This document shows, in pieces, positions 1 to 8,217 of a stretch of 64,000 bases of DNA. Source of the stretch: Pseudarthrobacter sp. BIM B-2242 (GTDB lineage: Bacteria > Actinomycetota > Actinomycetes > Actinomycetales > Micrococcaceae). Made by a program: the position numbers and the translations under genes. The notes below the pieces were generated by a model, which saw only the letters and a program-made list of their open reading frames with translations, had not been told where the DNA came from and did no database searches. Where the stretch lies: contig NZ_CP061721.1 in assembly GCF_014764445.1 (NCBI RefSeq), forward strand, positions 372,001-436,000, given 5' to 3'. Positions within the stretch are counted from its first letter, which is position 1. The number at the start of each line of letters is the position of its first letter.

Positions 1-179
1 GCAATTTCCTCCACAGCCAGCTCGTACCAGACCTGCGCGCCGAAATCAGGGGCGGGGGTGTCAAGGTTTTGGTAGAGGGCATCCAGGAGATTGGTGAGTT
101 CCTCAGCGGCGAGCAAGGGCAGGACCTCTTCGGGGCCGCGCGGATCATTGATGAACTGGGAGAGCTTCGCGTGATTCAC
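1..179 (-). CDS. Hypothetical protein, 3' end outside the window
   Basis: The minus strand is open from a GTG at 179 to the window edge, giving the first 59 residues of a protein that begins VNHAKLSQFINDPRG and is rich in Leu, Glu and Ala, so probably helical. I do not recognise the family. The GTG overlaps the stop of a 15-codon reading frame (176-223) in a GTGA junction, which suggests translational coupling. The same layout would also arise if the real gene began at the ATG at 223 and carried a frameshift. That ATG has a much better ribosome binding site (AGAGGAG) than the GTG. Confidence 0.45.
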   Translation of the reverse strand, partial: MNHAKLSQFINDPRGPEEVLPLLAAEELTNLLDALYQNLDTPAPDFGAQVWYELAVEEI

Positions 180-223
180 TTGGCGATCTCCGAAGCATGT
201 TGAAAGTCCACAACAGAACGCAT
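176..223 (-). CDS. 15-codon upstream reading frame, possible leader or frameshifted N-terminus
   Basis: An ATG at 223 follows AGAGGAG at a good distance and encodes MRSVVDFQHASEIAK before a TGA that overlaps the GTG of the next frame. It could be a real leader peptide that couples translation of the gene at 1-179, or the true start of that gene separated from it by a frameshift. The sequence alone cannot separate the two. Confidence 0.35.
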   Translation of the reverse strand: MRSVVDFQHASEIAK

Positions 224-384
224 TTCTTAAACTCCTCTGGTTGTTCAGAGGCTGGCTGCGTAACCCTCCTGCGAGTCTAATCCAACGTCTGGACACTCTC
301 AATGGCCCCCGCGGGGACCAGTTGCGGAGACCAGTGACGGTGTCGTGCCGGGGGCCTTGCCGGGCGGCCTCCGGCCGGGTTTGG

Positions 385-1020
385 TCAGGCGTAGGGCGGG
401 CCCTGGAGTTGCGGTACGGGCAGGGGAATGTGTGCGGGGAGGGGCCGGCCGGACCGTTCAGTTCGGATGGCATCCTCGATGAGGGCCACGGGCCGGCGCC
501 ACGCGTCTGAGCCGGGTTCCATGGTGTCCACCACGCCGATCAGCATGGCCAGGAGCCGGAACATGTCGGTCATGGAGATATCGGGACGCAGGGTGCCTTG
601 GCCTTGGCCCCGCACCAGGAGGACGCCGATGGATTCCATCAGCGAACCCGTGATCCCGGTGAGGAGTTCCCGGCGCCCCGCCACGGCACCGAGGAGGTTG
701 GCGTCGGCGCTGGCGGCGGCCATGATGGCCTCGATGACGCGCAGCAGGCCTTTTGCGGCGTCCATGCCCGCCAAGGCGTCGACAATGACCGGGTCGACCG
801 TTTCCCGGAGCTGCCGGTTGAGGGCGGCCAGGACCAGCTCCTCCTTGTCGGCAAAGTTCCGGAAGAGAGTAGCCGGGCCCACTCCGGCAGTCGCTGCAAT
901 GGTCTGCAGTGGAACCTCCGGACCGTGCTCACGGAAACACTGGCGGGCGGCCAGGATGATCTTGTCCACGTTCCGGGCAGCGTCTGCGCGTAGTGGCTTG
1001 CGGACGACAGCAATGCTCAT
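385..1020 (-). CDS. TetR/AcrR family transcriptional regulator
   Basis: This 211-residue protein has a typical TetR layout. Residues about 15-62 form the DNA-binding helix-turn-helix (ILAARQCFREHG, then TIAATAGVGPATLFRNFADKEEL), and the rest is a helical ligand-binding and dimerisation domain. The length is normal for the family. It is transcribed away from the thiamine-binding-protein gene across a 121-bp gap, so that gap could hold a shared operator, although I saw no clear palindrome. The ligand and targets cannot be read from the sequence. The C-terminal tail is Pro/Leu-rich. Confidence 0.9.
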   Translation of the reverse strand: MSIAVVRKPLRADAARNVDKIILAARQCFREHGPEVPLQTIAATAGVGPATLFRNFADKEELVLAALNRQLRETVDPVIVDALAGMDAAKGLLRVIEAIMAAASADANLLGAVAGRRELLTGITGSLMESIGVLLVRGQGQGTLRPDISMTDMFRLLAMLIGVVDTMEPGSDAWRRPVALIEDAIRTERSGRPLPAHIPLPVPQLQGPPYA

Positions 1021-1141
1021 CGGATCAGGTTAGCAACGCGGCAGACGGTCATCATGGTTACTGGAGGGTAGGCGGTTATGTGACGTCGACTGGCACCATT
1101 TGTCCGGTTCGGGTCTTTTGGCGGCATGAAAGACTTGCCCT

Positions 1142-1465
1142 ATGTTGTTAGCCTTTTCTGTTGCCCCGTCCGGCACGCCCGTTGGCGGATCCCGTCCCAC
1201 CGACGCCTCAGTCCACGACGCCGTCGCTGCCGCCGTGAAGATCGTCAGGGAATCCGGCCTGCCCAATCAGACGGACTCGATGTTCACCACCATCGAAGGC
1301 GACTGGGACGAGGTGTTCGACGTCGTCAAGCGCGCCACCGAAGCCGTGGGCCGGTTCGGCAGCCGCGTTTCGCTCGTCATCAAGGCCGACATCCGGCCCG
1401 GCTATACGGGCGAGCTCGGCGCGAAGGTGGACCGGCTGGAAAAGGCCCTCACCGACGGTTCCTAG
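1142..1465 (+). CDS. MTH1187/YkoF-type thiamine-binding family protein
   Basis: This 107-residue protein matches the small single-domain MTH1187 (UPF0045/DUF77) family. It starts MLLAFSVAPSGT, has the central TMFTTIEGDWDEV-like segment (here SMFTTIEGDWDEVFDVVKR) and ends with a basic strand (RVSLVIKADIRPG). Members are cytoplasmic ferredoxin-like-fold proteins that bind thiamine or related compounds and usually form oligomers; no enzyme activity is established. The O-methyltransferase gene follows after 32 bp and may be co-transcribed or have its own leaderless promoter. Confidence 0.8.
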   Translation: MLLAFSVAPSGTPVGGSRPTDASVHDAVAAAVKIVRESGLPNQTDSMFTTIEGDWDEVFDVVKRATEAVGRFGSRVSLVIKADIRPGYTGELGAKVDRLEKALTDGS

Positions 1466-1497
1466 ACCGGCGCGGGGCCGCGTGCCAGACTGTGGCC

Positions 1498-2175
1498 ATG
1501 TTTGAGCACAAGACCCAGCCAGGCTGGGTGGCAGTGGAAGATTTCCTCACGGCAACCGTGGTCCAGCCCGACGACGCGCTGCAGCAGGTGGTGAGCACCG
1601 CCGTCGACGCCGGCCTGCCGCCCATCGAGGTGACCCCCAATGCCGGCAAGCTGCTGAATCTCCTGGTCCGGATTTCCGGTGCCCGGCGCGTCCTGGAGAT
1701 CGGCACGCTTGCCGGCTTCAGCAGCATCTGGATGGCTCAGGGGCTTCCCGACGGCGGCCGGCTGGTGTCGTGTGAATACCTCACCAAGCATGCGGAGATA
1801 GCGAGGGCCAACGTCGCAGCAGCCGGGCTGGCTGACAAGGTGGAAGTCCGCGTCGGCGCAGCCCTTGACACGCTGGCCGCGCTGGAGGCGGAGGGGGAGG
1901 AGCCGTTCGATTTTGTGTTCATCGATGCGGACAAGGAACACGACGCCGACTACCTCGACTGGGCAGTCCGCCTGGGCAAGCCGGGAACCGTCATCGTGCT
2001 GGACAACGCGGTGTGGGAGGGGGCCGTTCTGGATCCGTCCCTTGACGAGGTCAACGCGCCGGGGATCATCAGCGCGCTGGAACTGCTGGGGAACCATCCC
2101 CGGCTGGATGCGACCGTGATCCAGACCGTCGGGTCCAAGGGCTGGGACGGGTTCGCCCTCGCCAGGGTCCAGTGA
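1498..2175 (+). CDS. Class I SAM-dependent O-methyltransferase (family 3)
   Basis: The 225-residue protein has the hallmarks of the cation-dependent caffeoyl-CoA/catechol O-methyltransferase family. The SAM-binding loop is RVLEIGTLAGFSS (about residues 63-75). The acidic metal site is FVFIDADKEHDADY with a later VIVLDNAVWEG, which supplies the expected Asp/Asp/Asn ligands. The substrate is unknown. The reading frame stays open upstream, but the family N-terminus and the lack of sense in the upstream translation support the ATG at 1498. No Shine-Dalgarno is visible. A weak -10-like CAGACT six bases upstream would fit a leaderless transcript. Confidence 0.88.
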   Translation: MFEHKTQPGWVAVEDFLTATVVQPDDALQQVVSTAVDAGLPPIEVTPNAGKLLNLLVRISGARRVLEIGTLAGFSSIWMAQGLPDGGRLVSCEYLTKHAEIARANVAAAGLADKVEVRVGAALDTLAALEAEGEEPFDFVFIDADKEHDADYLDWAVRLGKPGTVIVLDNAVWEGAVLDPSLDEVNAPGIISALELLGNHPRLDATVIQTVGSKGWDGFALARVQ

Positions 2176-2186
2176 CCGGCAATTCA

Positions 2187-2198
2187 TAAGTATGCTTA
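2187..2198. promoter_or_regulatory. Palindrome TAAGTATGCTTA upstream of dps
   Basis: The arms TAAG/CTTA flank TATG, 56 bp before the dps start. Closely related palindromes lie in the divergent stress-gene promoter (9732-9749) and in front of the sigma factor gene (10725-10738), so this may be a shared stress-regulator site. Confidence 0.45.
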
Positions 2199-2253
2199 GA
2201 ATGACCCCGGCCGATGCCCGTCCGGATCAGACAGCCTGCAGTGGAGGAATTCG

Positions 2254-2733
2254 ATGAAAGCGTCACCCACCCTTGCCAGCAATCTTCAGATGGTTCTCAC
2301 GGACCTGATTGAGCTTCACATGCAGGGCAAGCAGGCCCACTGGAACATCGTGGGCACCAATTTCCGTGACCTTCACCTGCAATTGGACGAGATCATCGCC
2401 AGTGCCCGCCAGTTCGCTGACGACGCGGCGGAACGGATGCGTGCGCTGCATGCCCTGCCCGACGGCCGAAGCCGGACTGTAGCCGCGGATACGCGCCTGG
2501 ACCAGTTTGCCGCAGGGCTGGTTTCCACAAAGGATGCCGTCAAGCTGGTCACTGCCAGGCTCGAACGCACGGTTAAGACCATGCGCGACGTCCATGACGA
2601 GGTGGACGATGAAGATCCCACCAGCGCCGACCTCCTGCACGCCGCCATCGAGCGGCTGGAGCAGTTGGCCTGGATGGTCAACGCCGAAACCATGACACCC
2701 TCAGCGCCTGTTACCGAACCGGCAGAAAAGTAG
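2254..2733 (+). CDS. dps: Dps-family DNA-protection/ferritin-like protein
   Basis: This 159-residue protein is the usual Dps length. It carries the intersubunit ferroxidase motif: HWNIVGTNFRDLH places the first two His, and LDEIIASARQFADDAAERM supplies the acidic ligands. Dps proteins form dodecamers that oxidise and store iron with peroxide and coat DNA in stress or stationary phase. The start follows GTGGAGGAATTCG, a strong ribosome binding site. The upstream palindrome is shared with the stress block at 9-11 kb, which agrees with a stress role. Confidence 0.92.
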   Translation: MKASPTLASNLQMVLTDLIELHMQGKQAHWNIVGTNFRDLHLQLDEIIASARQFADDAAERMRALHALPDGRSRTVAADTRLDQFAAGLVSTKDAVKLVTARLERTVKTMRDVHDEVDDEDPTSADLLHAAIERLEQLAWMVNAETMTPSAPVTEPAEK

Positions 2734-2751
2734 GCCGGGGCTGACAGCCGC

Positions 2752-3897
2752 GTGACTGAATACCAACCGGTGACCGCTGCTCACGGCCGGGGCCGCCTTC
2801 CGATGCCTGTCCGCCTGGTGTCTGCTGATGCCGAACTGGCCCGCTGGGGCAGCCTGCTGGACTCCGTAGCGGCGGCTGCCGGCGACGTCCCGGCACTGCT
2901 GGCCGTTGCCGGGAATGTGGGAAGCGACTGGCCAAAGCCGGGGGACGGGCAGACCGGCCGTCTATGGGAACTGCTTGCTTCGGTGGCCGGGGTGGATGTG
3001 GCCGCCGGCCGCGTTTTTGAACCGCATCTGGACGCGCAGGCCATCCTGGCGCAGGCGGGCGTTGCACCGGAGGAGCGCGGCGGGGTGTGGGGAGTGTTCG
3101 CCGCCGAAGGTCCGGGAACCCGGCTGGAGGCCAAACGCGATGGTGATGGCATCCTGCTGAGCGGCGCCAAACCGTGGTGTTCCCTGGCGCCTCTTCTGGA
3201 CCGCGCCGTCATTACCGCCCACACCGAAACCGGTGGGAGGGCCGCCTTTGCCGTGGACCTGCGGCACCCGGGAGTGACGTGCGAGGATCCCGTGTGGGTG
3301 GCGCGCGGACTGCGGGAAATTCCCAGCGGAACTGTCCATTTTGACCAGGTGCCGGCACTTCCCTTGGGCGGGGATGACTGGTACTTCAGCCGGCCGGGTT
3401 TCGCATGGGGCGGCATGGGTGTGGCCGCCTGCTGGCTTGGTGGAGCCGTGGCGGTGGCCAGGGACTACAAGGAATCCCTGGCTGCCGCTGCGGAGAAGGG
3501 CCGCGAACCTGACCAGATTGCGCTGGCAGCTTTGGGTGAGACGGACCGGATCCTTACCTCCACCCTCCAGTACCTGGCGCGTACGGCAGAGCTGATCGAC
3601 GGCGGTGCCCTGTCTAACGCGGGTGCCCTGTCCGACGGCGGTGCCCTTCCCAACCGGACCGCGGGAGCGGACCGCAGCGCATGGAGCGAGGCCTTGCGGG
3701 TGCGCGGAACGGTAGCCGCCGCCGTCGAACGCGTCCTGTCCCTCGTGGGCCAGAACCGCGGGCCGGCGCCGCTGGCGTTCGACGAACCGTACGCCAAGCG
3801 GATGGCGGACCTGGCCCTGTACGTGCGCCAGCACCATGCCATGCGGGACGATGCCCAGCTGGGAAAACGGACGCTGACGGGGGACCACCCATGGTGA
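2752..3897 (+). CDS. Acyl-CoA dehydrogenase-like flavoprotein
   Basis: The 381-residue protein resembles the acyl-CoA dehydrogenase superfamily: a helical N-terminal part, a middle beta domain with GILLSGAKPWCSLA and GTVHFDQVPA, and a helical C-terminal bundle. I cannot point to the catalytic Glu, and the N-terminal domain is divergent, so it may act on something other than a normal fatty acyl-CoA. Residues about 284-301 are a tandem 18-bp repeat (GGALSN, AGALSD, GGALPN) in a loop. The GTG start lies 18 bp after dps, and the stop overlaps the next gene (ATGGTGA). It is therefore the first gene of a three-gene unit with a PIG-L/NodS fusion and a GT2 enzyme. Confidence 0.75.
   Translation: MTEYQPVTAAHGRGRLPMPVRLVSADAELARWGSLLDSVAAAAGDVPALLAVAGNVGSDWPKPGDGQTGRLWELLASVAGVDVAAGRVFEPHLDAQAILAQAGVAPEERGGVWGVFAAEGPGTRLEAKRDGDGILLSGAKPWCSLAPLLDRAVITAHTETGGRAAFAVDLRHPGVTCEDPVWVARGLREIPSGTVHFDQVPALPLGGDDWYFSRPGFAWGGMGVAACWLGGAVAVARDYKESLAAAAEKGREPDQIALAALGETDRILTSTLQYLARTAELIDGGALSNAGALSDGGALPNRTAGADRSAWSEALRVRGTVAAAVERVLSLVGQNRGPAPLAFDEPYAKRMADLALYVRQHHAMRDDAQLGKRTLTGDHPW
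3601..3654 (+). repeat. Three tandem 18-bp repeats inside the acyl-CoA dehydrogenase gene
   Basis: The units start ggcggtgccctg, gcgggtgccctg and ggcggtgccctt and encode GGALSN, AGALSD and GGALPN. The repeat is in frame, so copy number could change without breaking the gene. Confidence 0.85.
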
Positions 3898-5294
3898 GCT
3901 TCTCGCATACGGACCCGGGCACTGACGAAGAGGACTGGGCTGCAAGCGGACTGGCTGCGCTCGCCGAACTGCCGTTGGCGCCGCAGGAACTGGGCGCCAT
4001 GCGGTTTGTGGTGCTGGCCGCCCACCCCGATGACGAGACGCTGGGTGCTGGAGGCCTGCTGGCGCTGCTGCACTCGTTGGGCGCCGACGTCGAGGTGCTG
4101 CTCTGCACTGCCGGGGAGGGCTCGCACCCGAACTCCGCCACCATGACTCCCGGGCGGCTCGCCGCGGTCCGGCTTGACGAATTTGCGGCCGCGATGGACG
4201 TCTTGGGGCTGGCTGGGCGGTGGCGTTACCTTGGCCTGCCGGACAGCGGCCTGGCGGACCGTAAACCGGACCTCACCACGCGGCTGCTTGAGGCCATTCA
4301 GCAATATCAGGGGAACCCGCAGGAGCTCGCGATCGTGGCGCCCTACCGTGCTGACGGCCATGCGGACCATGACGCCCTGGGCGCGGCCGCGGCCGACGTC
4401 GCCCGCGAAGGCGGGCACGCCCTGCTGGAATATCCCATCTGGTACTGGCTCTGGGCCTCCCCGCAAGACCCCGTCTGGCAGTCCTGGGCCCGGCTTCCCC
4501 TCAGCCTTGAACAGCAGGCTGCCAAGACAGCGGCCATGGCCGCGCACACCAGCCAGGTGCGCCCGTTATCCGGACTGGCCGGGGACGAAACGCTGCTCGG
4601 CCCGGGCTTTCTGGCGCATTTCCAGCGTTCCTTTGAGACATTCGCCTGGACTCCGCCGGGACCTGTTGCCGCCGGTCCGGGCCGGCACGCCACGCCTCAC
4701 ACCAGCGGGGACGCGCAGCGGATTTTCGACGCCGTGCACTCGGAGTCAGCGGACCCCTGGGATTACACCACCAGCTGGTATGAGCGTCGAAAGCGAAGCC
4801 TGACCCTGGCCGCATTGCCACGGGAACATTATGAGTCGGGGCTGGAGATCGGGTGCTCGATTGGAACCCTGACCGCCGAGCTGGCCGGAAGGTGCGGCAG
4901 CCTCCTGGCAGTTGACGCCAGCAGCACGGCCCTGGGACGTGCCGCCGAGCGCCTTGCCCCCTTTCCACACGTCTCCACCCGGCAGCTGACCCTGCCGGCC
5001 GAGTGGCCCCACGGGCGCTACGACCTGATAGTTGTCTCCGAGGTGGGGTACTACCTCGCGCCCTCGGAGTTTGATCAGCTCCTGGACAGGATCCGGGCAT
5101 CCATGCTGGCGGGCGGTACGCTGCTGCTCTGCCATTGGCGGCACCCGGTGTCAGGCTGGGAGCTCGACGGCGACTCGGTCCACGCGCTGACCCGGAACCG
5201 GCTGCGCTGGCGCACCGCCGGGCTGTACCAGGAACGCGATTTTGTGCTGGAAACGCTTGTGGCACCCGGTGATCCCGGCTCGTTGGAGGCCTGA
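3891..5294 (+). CDS. PIG-L family deacetylase fused to a NodS-like SAM methyltransferase
   Basis: This 467-residue fusion has two enzymes. Residues about 35-230 are a PIG-L/LmbE-type zinc N-deacetylase, with the metal motif AAHPDDETLGAGG and a second site RADGHADHDALG. Residues about 270-460 are a class I methyltransferase of the NodS type (SAM loop GLEIGCSIGTL, motif ALGRAAERLAPF, DLIVVSEVGYYL). The likely chemistry is removal of an N-acetyl group followed by methylation, possibly of the freed amine, on a sugar or sugar-like substrate. The ATG at 3891 overlaps the previous stop. The open frame extends further 5', but that part only shadows the preceding gene. A GT2 gene follows one base after the stop. 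Confidence 0.88.
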   Translation: MVSFSHTDPGTDEEDWAASGLAALAELPLAPQELGAMRFVVLAAHPDDETLGAGGLLALLHSLGADVEVLLCTAGEGSHPNSATMTPGRLAAVRLDEFAAAMDVLGLAGRWRYLGLPDSGLADRKPDLTTRLLEAIQQYQGNPQELAIVAPYRADGHADHDALGAAAADVAREGGHALLEYPIWYWLWASPQDPVWQSWARLPLSLEQQAAKTAAMAAHTSQVRPLSGLAGDETLLGPGFLAHFQRSFETFAWTPPGPVAAGPGRHATPHTSGDAQRIFDAVHSESADPWDYTTSWYERRKRSLTLAALPREHYESGLEIGCSIGTLTAELAGRCGSLLAVDASSTALGRAAERLAPFPHVSTRQLTLPAEWPHGRYDLIVVSEVGYYLAPSEFDQLLDRIRASMLAGGTLLLCHWRHPVSGWELDGDSVHALTRNRLRWRTAGLYQERDFVLETLVAPGDPGSLEA

Positions 5295-5295
5295 C

Positions 5296-6039
5296 GTGGA
5301 GCGCATCGGGGAGGTGGCGGTGGTGATACCCGTCCACAATGAGGAACACCTCCTGCCGGCAGCCCTCGCTGCCGTCTGTGCAGCTGCCGATGCCCTGCAG
5401 GCACAGCGGCCAGCCGTCGCCGTCAGGATCCTGGTGGCGCTGGACAGCTGTACGGACGGGTCGTCGGCAGTGGCGTCGCGTTGTGCTGCGGCGGACCACC
5501 GGATCAGCCTGTTGCAGGTCACGTTCCGGAGCGTCGGCGGATCCCGGCGGGCCGGGATCCGCGCGGCGCTGGGCAGCACCGGAACCGGGCTCCCTCATGA
5601 TTCCCCGCAGCTCTGGCTGGCCAATACAGACGCCGATTCCTGCGTTCCGGAAAACTGGCTGCTGCGCCAGCTGGAGCTGGCCGACCGCGGGGCCGATGCT
5701 GTCCTGGGAACCGTGGAACCGGACCCCGAAAGTACGGACGGGGACCTCCTCCGGCGCTGGCACCTGCGGCACCCGCTGGGCGAGGATCACCCGCACGTGC
5801 ACGGGGCGAACCTGGGCGTGCGGGCTTCAGCCTATGTGTTGGCGGGCGGGTTCCCCCGCCTCCGCTCGCACGAGGACAGTGGATTGGTGGAGCGGCTCCG
5901 CAAGCACGGGTCCACAGTGTGGTCCACGGACACCATCCGGGTCCGGACGTCCGGCCGGACCGATGCCCGCGCGCCGCAGGGATTCGGCTCCTACCTGCTG
6001 GCACTCAGAAGGGAACCGGCGGCGGCTTTGAAGGGCTGA
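5296..6039 (+). CDS. Glycosyltransferase family 2
   Basis: The 247-residue protein has a GT-A fold signature. The N-terminal strand VAVVIPVHNEEHLLPAAL is followed by VALDSCTDGSSAVASR and the DxD-like metal site NTDADS, and the acceptor region contains GANLGVRASAY and SHEDSGL. There is no transmembrane segment, so it is a cytoplasmic or peripheral enzyme. The GTG start lies one base after the stop of the PIG-L/NodS fusion, so the genes should be co-translated. The context suggests that it builds or extends the substrate of the deacetylase/methyltransferase. Donor and acceptor are not predictable. Confidence 0.85.
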   Translation: MERIGEVAVVIPVHNEEHLLPAALAAVCAAADALQAQRPAVAVRILVALDSCTDGSSAVASRCAAADHRISLLQVTFRSVGGSRRAGIRAALGSTGTGLPHDSPQLWLANTDADSCVPENWLLRQLELADRGADAVLGTVEPDPESTDGDLLRRWHLRHPLGEDHPHVHGANLGVRASAYVLAGGFPRLRSHEDSGLVERLRKHGSTVWSTDTIRVRTSGRTDARAPQGFGSYLLALRREPAAALKG

Positions 6040-6285
6040 GGCGCGTGGATTGCTGATGGCAAACAGGTCCGGCGCAACGGCGGCAGCCACCGCACGTCAC
6101 GCCGCACGTCCAAGGGGCCGACGACGACTGGGGGGACTGGCCTCGGTCTCAGAAGAGGCCACCTCGCCGCCGACCCCGTCTCACACCCGCGGCATCATGC
6201 CACGGGAAGCTCAACGGATTGTCCTACATTGATTTTCCTCCAAGATGCAGGCCCTGCCTAGTCCCGACACGTTCCGGTTCCCGGC

Positions 6286-7515
6286 CTAGCGCTCCTCGCG
6301 CCCCGGGTCCTTCCCGGCGGCCCTGGCACGCACCTTGTCGCGGACCCTGTCCCGATGCCGCCCCAGGCCCTGGCTCTCGCGCCGGTCGCCGCTACCGCCC
6401 CTGCCTTCGTCGCCGTCGCCGTCTCCGTCCGAACCTTCCGCGTCCCCGGCTTTTTCTGCACTGTACTTTTCGCGGAGTTCGCGGCCGTGTTGAATATCTT
6501 CTTCTTCCTGTTTCTGCAGCTTTTCACTCTTCTTGGTATCCCGCGGCGGCAACTGGATGGTCTCCTCAGCCTCGATGCCCGCCTGCAACTGCCGCCCGCG
6601 TTCCATCTCGGCGTCGAACTCGGCACCAAACAGCAGGGACATATTCAGGATCCACAGCCACAGCAGCATCACGATCACGCCGCCGAGGGCGCCGTAGGTC
6701 TTGTTGTAGTTTCCGAAGTTGCCAACATAGAAGCCGAACCCCAGCGAGGCCAGCAGGAAGATGAAGAGCGCTATGCCGGAGCCAAGGCTCATCCATTTGA
6801 ACTTGGGTTGCTTGACGTTGGGGGTGGCGTAGTAGAGCACCGCGATGATAGCGATGATCAGCGCGACCATCACCGGCCATTTGGCGATGTCCCAGATGGT
6901 GAGGAACACGCCGCTGAGACCGATGAGTCCGCCCACTGCCTCGGCCACGGGCCCGCTGAGCACCAGCATGCCTGCCAGGAGGGCCACGATGACGACGGCG
7001 AGGAGGGTTACCGCCAGCATGGTTCCGCGCAGCTTGACGAAGGGACGGCCCTCGTCCACTTCATAGATCCGGTTCATGGCCCGGCCGAAGGCACCCACGT
7101 ACCCTGAGGCAGACCAGAGCGCGGTTCCGAGGCCGATGACCAGGGTAAATCCGGCGGCCGGGGCGCTGGCCAGTTCCGCAACGGGCCCGCTGACGGTGTT
7201 TACTGTTTCGGCGGGGGCGAAGCCCCGCACAATCTCCAGCAGGGCTGTGGTTGTCTTCTCTGGGTCTCCGAAGAGGCCGATCAGCGAGACGATCGCCAGC
7301 ATTGCAGGGAACAGGGACAGAACGGCGTAGTAGGTCAGGGCTGCTGCGAGATCCGGGCACTGGTCCTTGGTGAACTCCCGGAGGGTCTTTTTCGCTATGT
7401 ACTTCCAGGACGGTTTGGTGACATCGCCGGGGCTGTCCGGCTTCCGGGAATCGTCAGGTGCCGGGGCTTGGCCCGCCTTGGCAGTGCTGGTTTCGGATGC
7501 ATCTTGAGCGGCCAT
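6286..7515 (-). CDS. YihY/BrkB family inner-membrane protein
   Basis: The 409-residue protein has about six hydrophobic segments between residues 60 and 300 and the YihY/BrkB signature (KDQCPDLAAALTYYAVLSLFP, YNKTYGALGGVIVMLLWLW; the family name traces to a Bordetella serum-resistance locus and its transport function is unproven). The N-terminus is Pro/Ser-rich. The C-terminal about 90 residues form a charged tail rich in Glu, Lys, Asp-Gly and Arg that is longer than the family core. GAGAGGAC precedes the ATG. It lies downstream of the DUF3618 operon on the same strand, with an inverted repeat between them, so it probably has its own promoter. Confidence 0.88.
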   Translation of the reverse strand: MAAQDASETSTAKAGQAPAPDDSRKPDSPGDVTKPSWKYIAKKTLREFTKDQCPDLAAALTYYAVLSLFPAMLAIVSLIGLFGDPEKTTTALLEIVRGFAPAETVNTVSGPVAELASAPAAGFTLVIGLGTALWSASGYVGAFGRAMNRIYEVDEGRPFVKLRGTMLAVTLLAVVIVALLAGMLVLSGPVAEAVGGLIGLSGVFLTIWDIAKWPVMVALIIAIIAVLYYATPNVKQPKFKWMSLGSGIALFIFLLASLGFGFYVGNFGNYNKTYGALGGVIVMLLWLWILNMSLLFGAEFDAEMERGRQLQAGIEAEETIQLPPRDTKKSEKLQKQEEEDIQHGRELREKYSAEKAGDAEGSDGDGDGDEGRGGSGDRRESQGLGRHRDRVRDKVRARAAGKDPGREER

Positions 7516-7540
7516 GGGGTGTCCTCTCGGGTAGGTAATG

Positions 7541-7578
7541 GACAGGCCGGCCCTCCCGGAAAGGTGGACCGGCCTGTC
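7541..7578 (-). terminator. Inverted repeat after the DUF3618 gene
   Basis: GACAGGCCGG at 7541-7550 pairs perfectly with CCGGCCTGTC at 7569-7578, and the stem extends inward through TCC/GGtGGA. It lies 31 bp past the DUF3618 stop on the minus strand, before the yihY-like gene. There is no long U-tract, which is common for actinobacterial terminators. Confidence 0.6.
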
Positions 7579-7608
7579 AGTGATGCTGCTTGCGGTTATG
7601 GATGCCGG

Positions 7609-8217
7609 TCAGGTGTTCTGGACGGTGTCCTTGGCGTCGGTGGCGCGGTCTTTGACGTCGGCTGCTGCGACCTGGCCTTCGGCTTTGACGTGGTCGGCGG
7701 CGTCGGTGGCGGTGGCCTTGACGTTTTCCATTGCTTCGCGTGCCGGTTCCTTCAAGCCTTCGGCCATGTCCTTGGCGGCCTCGGTCAGTTGGGTGGTCAT
7801 GGGTTCGGCGGCGGTTTTGATGGCGTCCGCTGCTTCGCGTTCCTTCTCGCTGGCCGGGATCAGGGAGGACAGCAGCATGCCGGCGCCGAAGGCGATCAGG
7901 CCGGCGGCCATCGGGTTGCCCTGGGTTTTGGCCTTCAGCTGTTGCGGTGCGTCGCTGATGGCTGTGCCGGCGTCATGCAGGGCGTTCCCGGCGCTGTCGG
8001 TGCGGGTGTGGACCCCGCCCTGGACGCGGTGGGTGACGTCGTCGGCTGTTCCCATGACTTTCTCCTTCACGCCGAACACGGCTTCTTTCACTTTGTCGGT
8101 TTGGCGGTGGACGATGTTGGACGGGGAGACTTTGTCGGCCACGGCGTCCACGTTGGTGCCCAGGCGGGCGCGGGTTGCTTCTATGTCGGAACGGATTGCG
8201 TCCGGGTTCTCGCTCAT
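7609..8217 (-). CDS. DUF3618 domain protein
   Basis: The 202-residue protein opens with the DUF3618 pattern (NPDAIRSDIEATRARLGTNVDAVADKVSP), followed by a helical region and one hydrophobic segment (about residues 96-115, AAGLIAFGAGMLLSSLIPA). The C-terminal Ala/Lys/Asp-rich helix resembles LEA or apolipophorin repeats. DUF3618 proteins are small membrane-associated proteins of unknown function found next to Holin-X genes in actinobacteria. The ATG overlaps the stop of the Holin-X gene by four bases, so it is the last gene of a three-gene operon. Confidence 0.85.
   Translation of the reverse strand: MSENPDAIRSDIEATRARLGTNVDAVADKVSPSNIVHRQTDKVKEAVFGVKEKVMGTADDVTHRVQGGVHTRTDSAGNALHDAGTAISDAPQQLKAKTQGNPMAAGLIAFGAGMLLSSLIPASEKEREAADAIKTAAEPMTTQLTEAAKDMAEGLKEPAREAMENVKATATDAADHVKAEGQVAAADVKDRATDAKDTVQNT

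Noticed and set aside
6040..6285. Short frame of about 60 codons between the GT2 and YihY genes
   Set aside because: It is Ala/Arg/Pro-rich and has no plausible ribosome site. Its composition is that of random high-GC sequence. I see no convincing gene in this gap.
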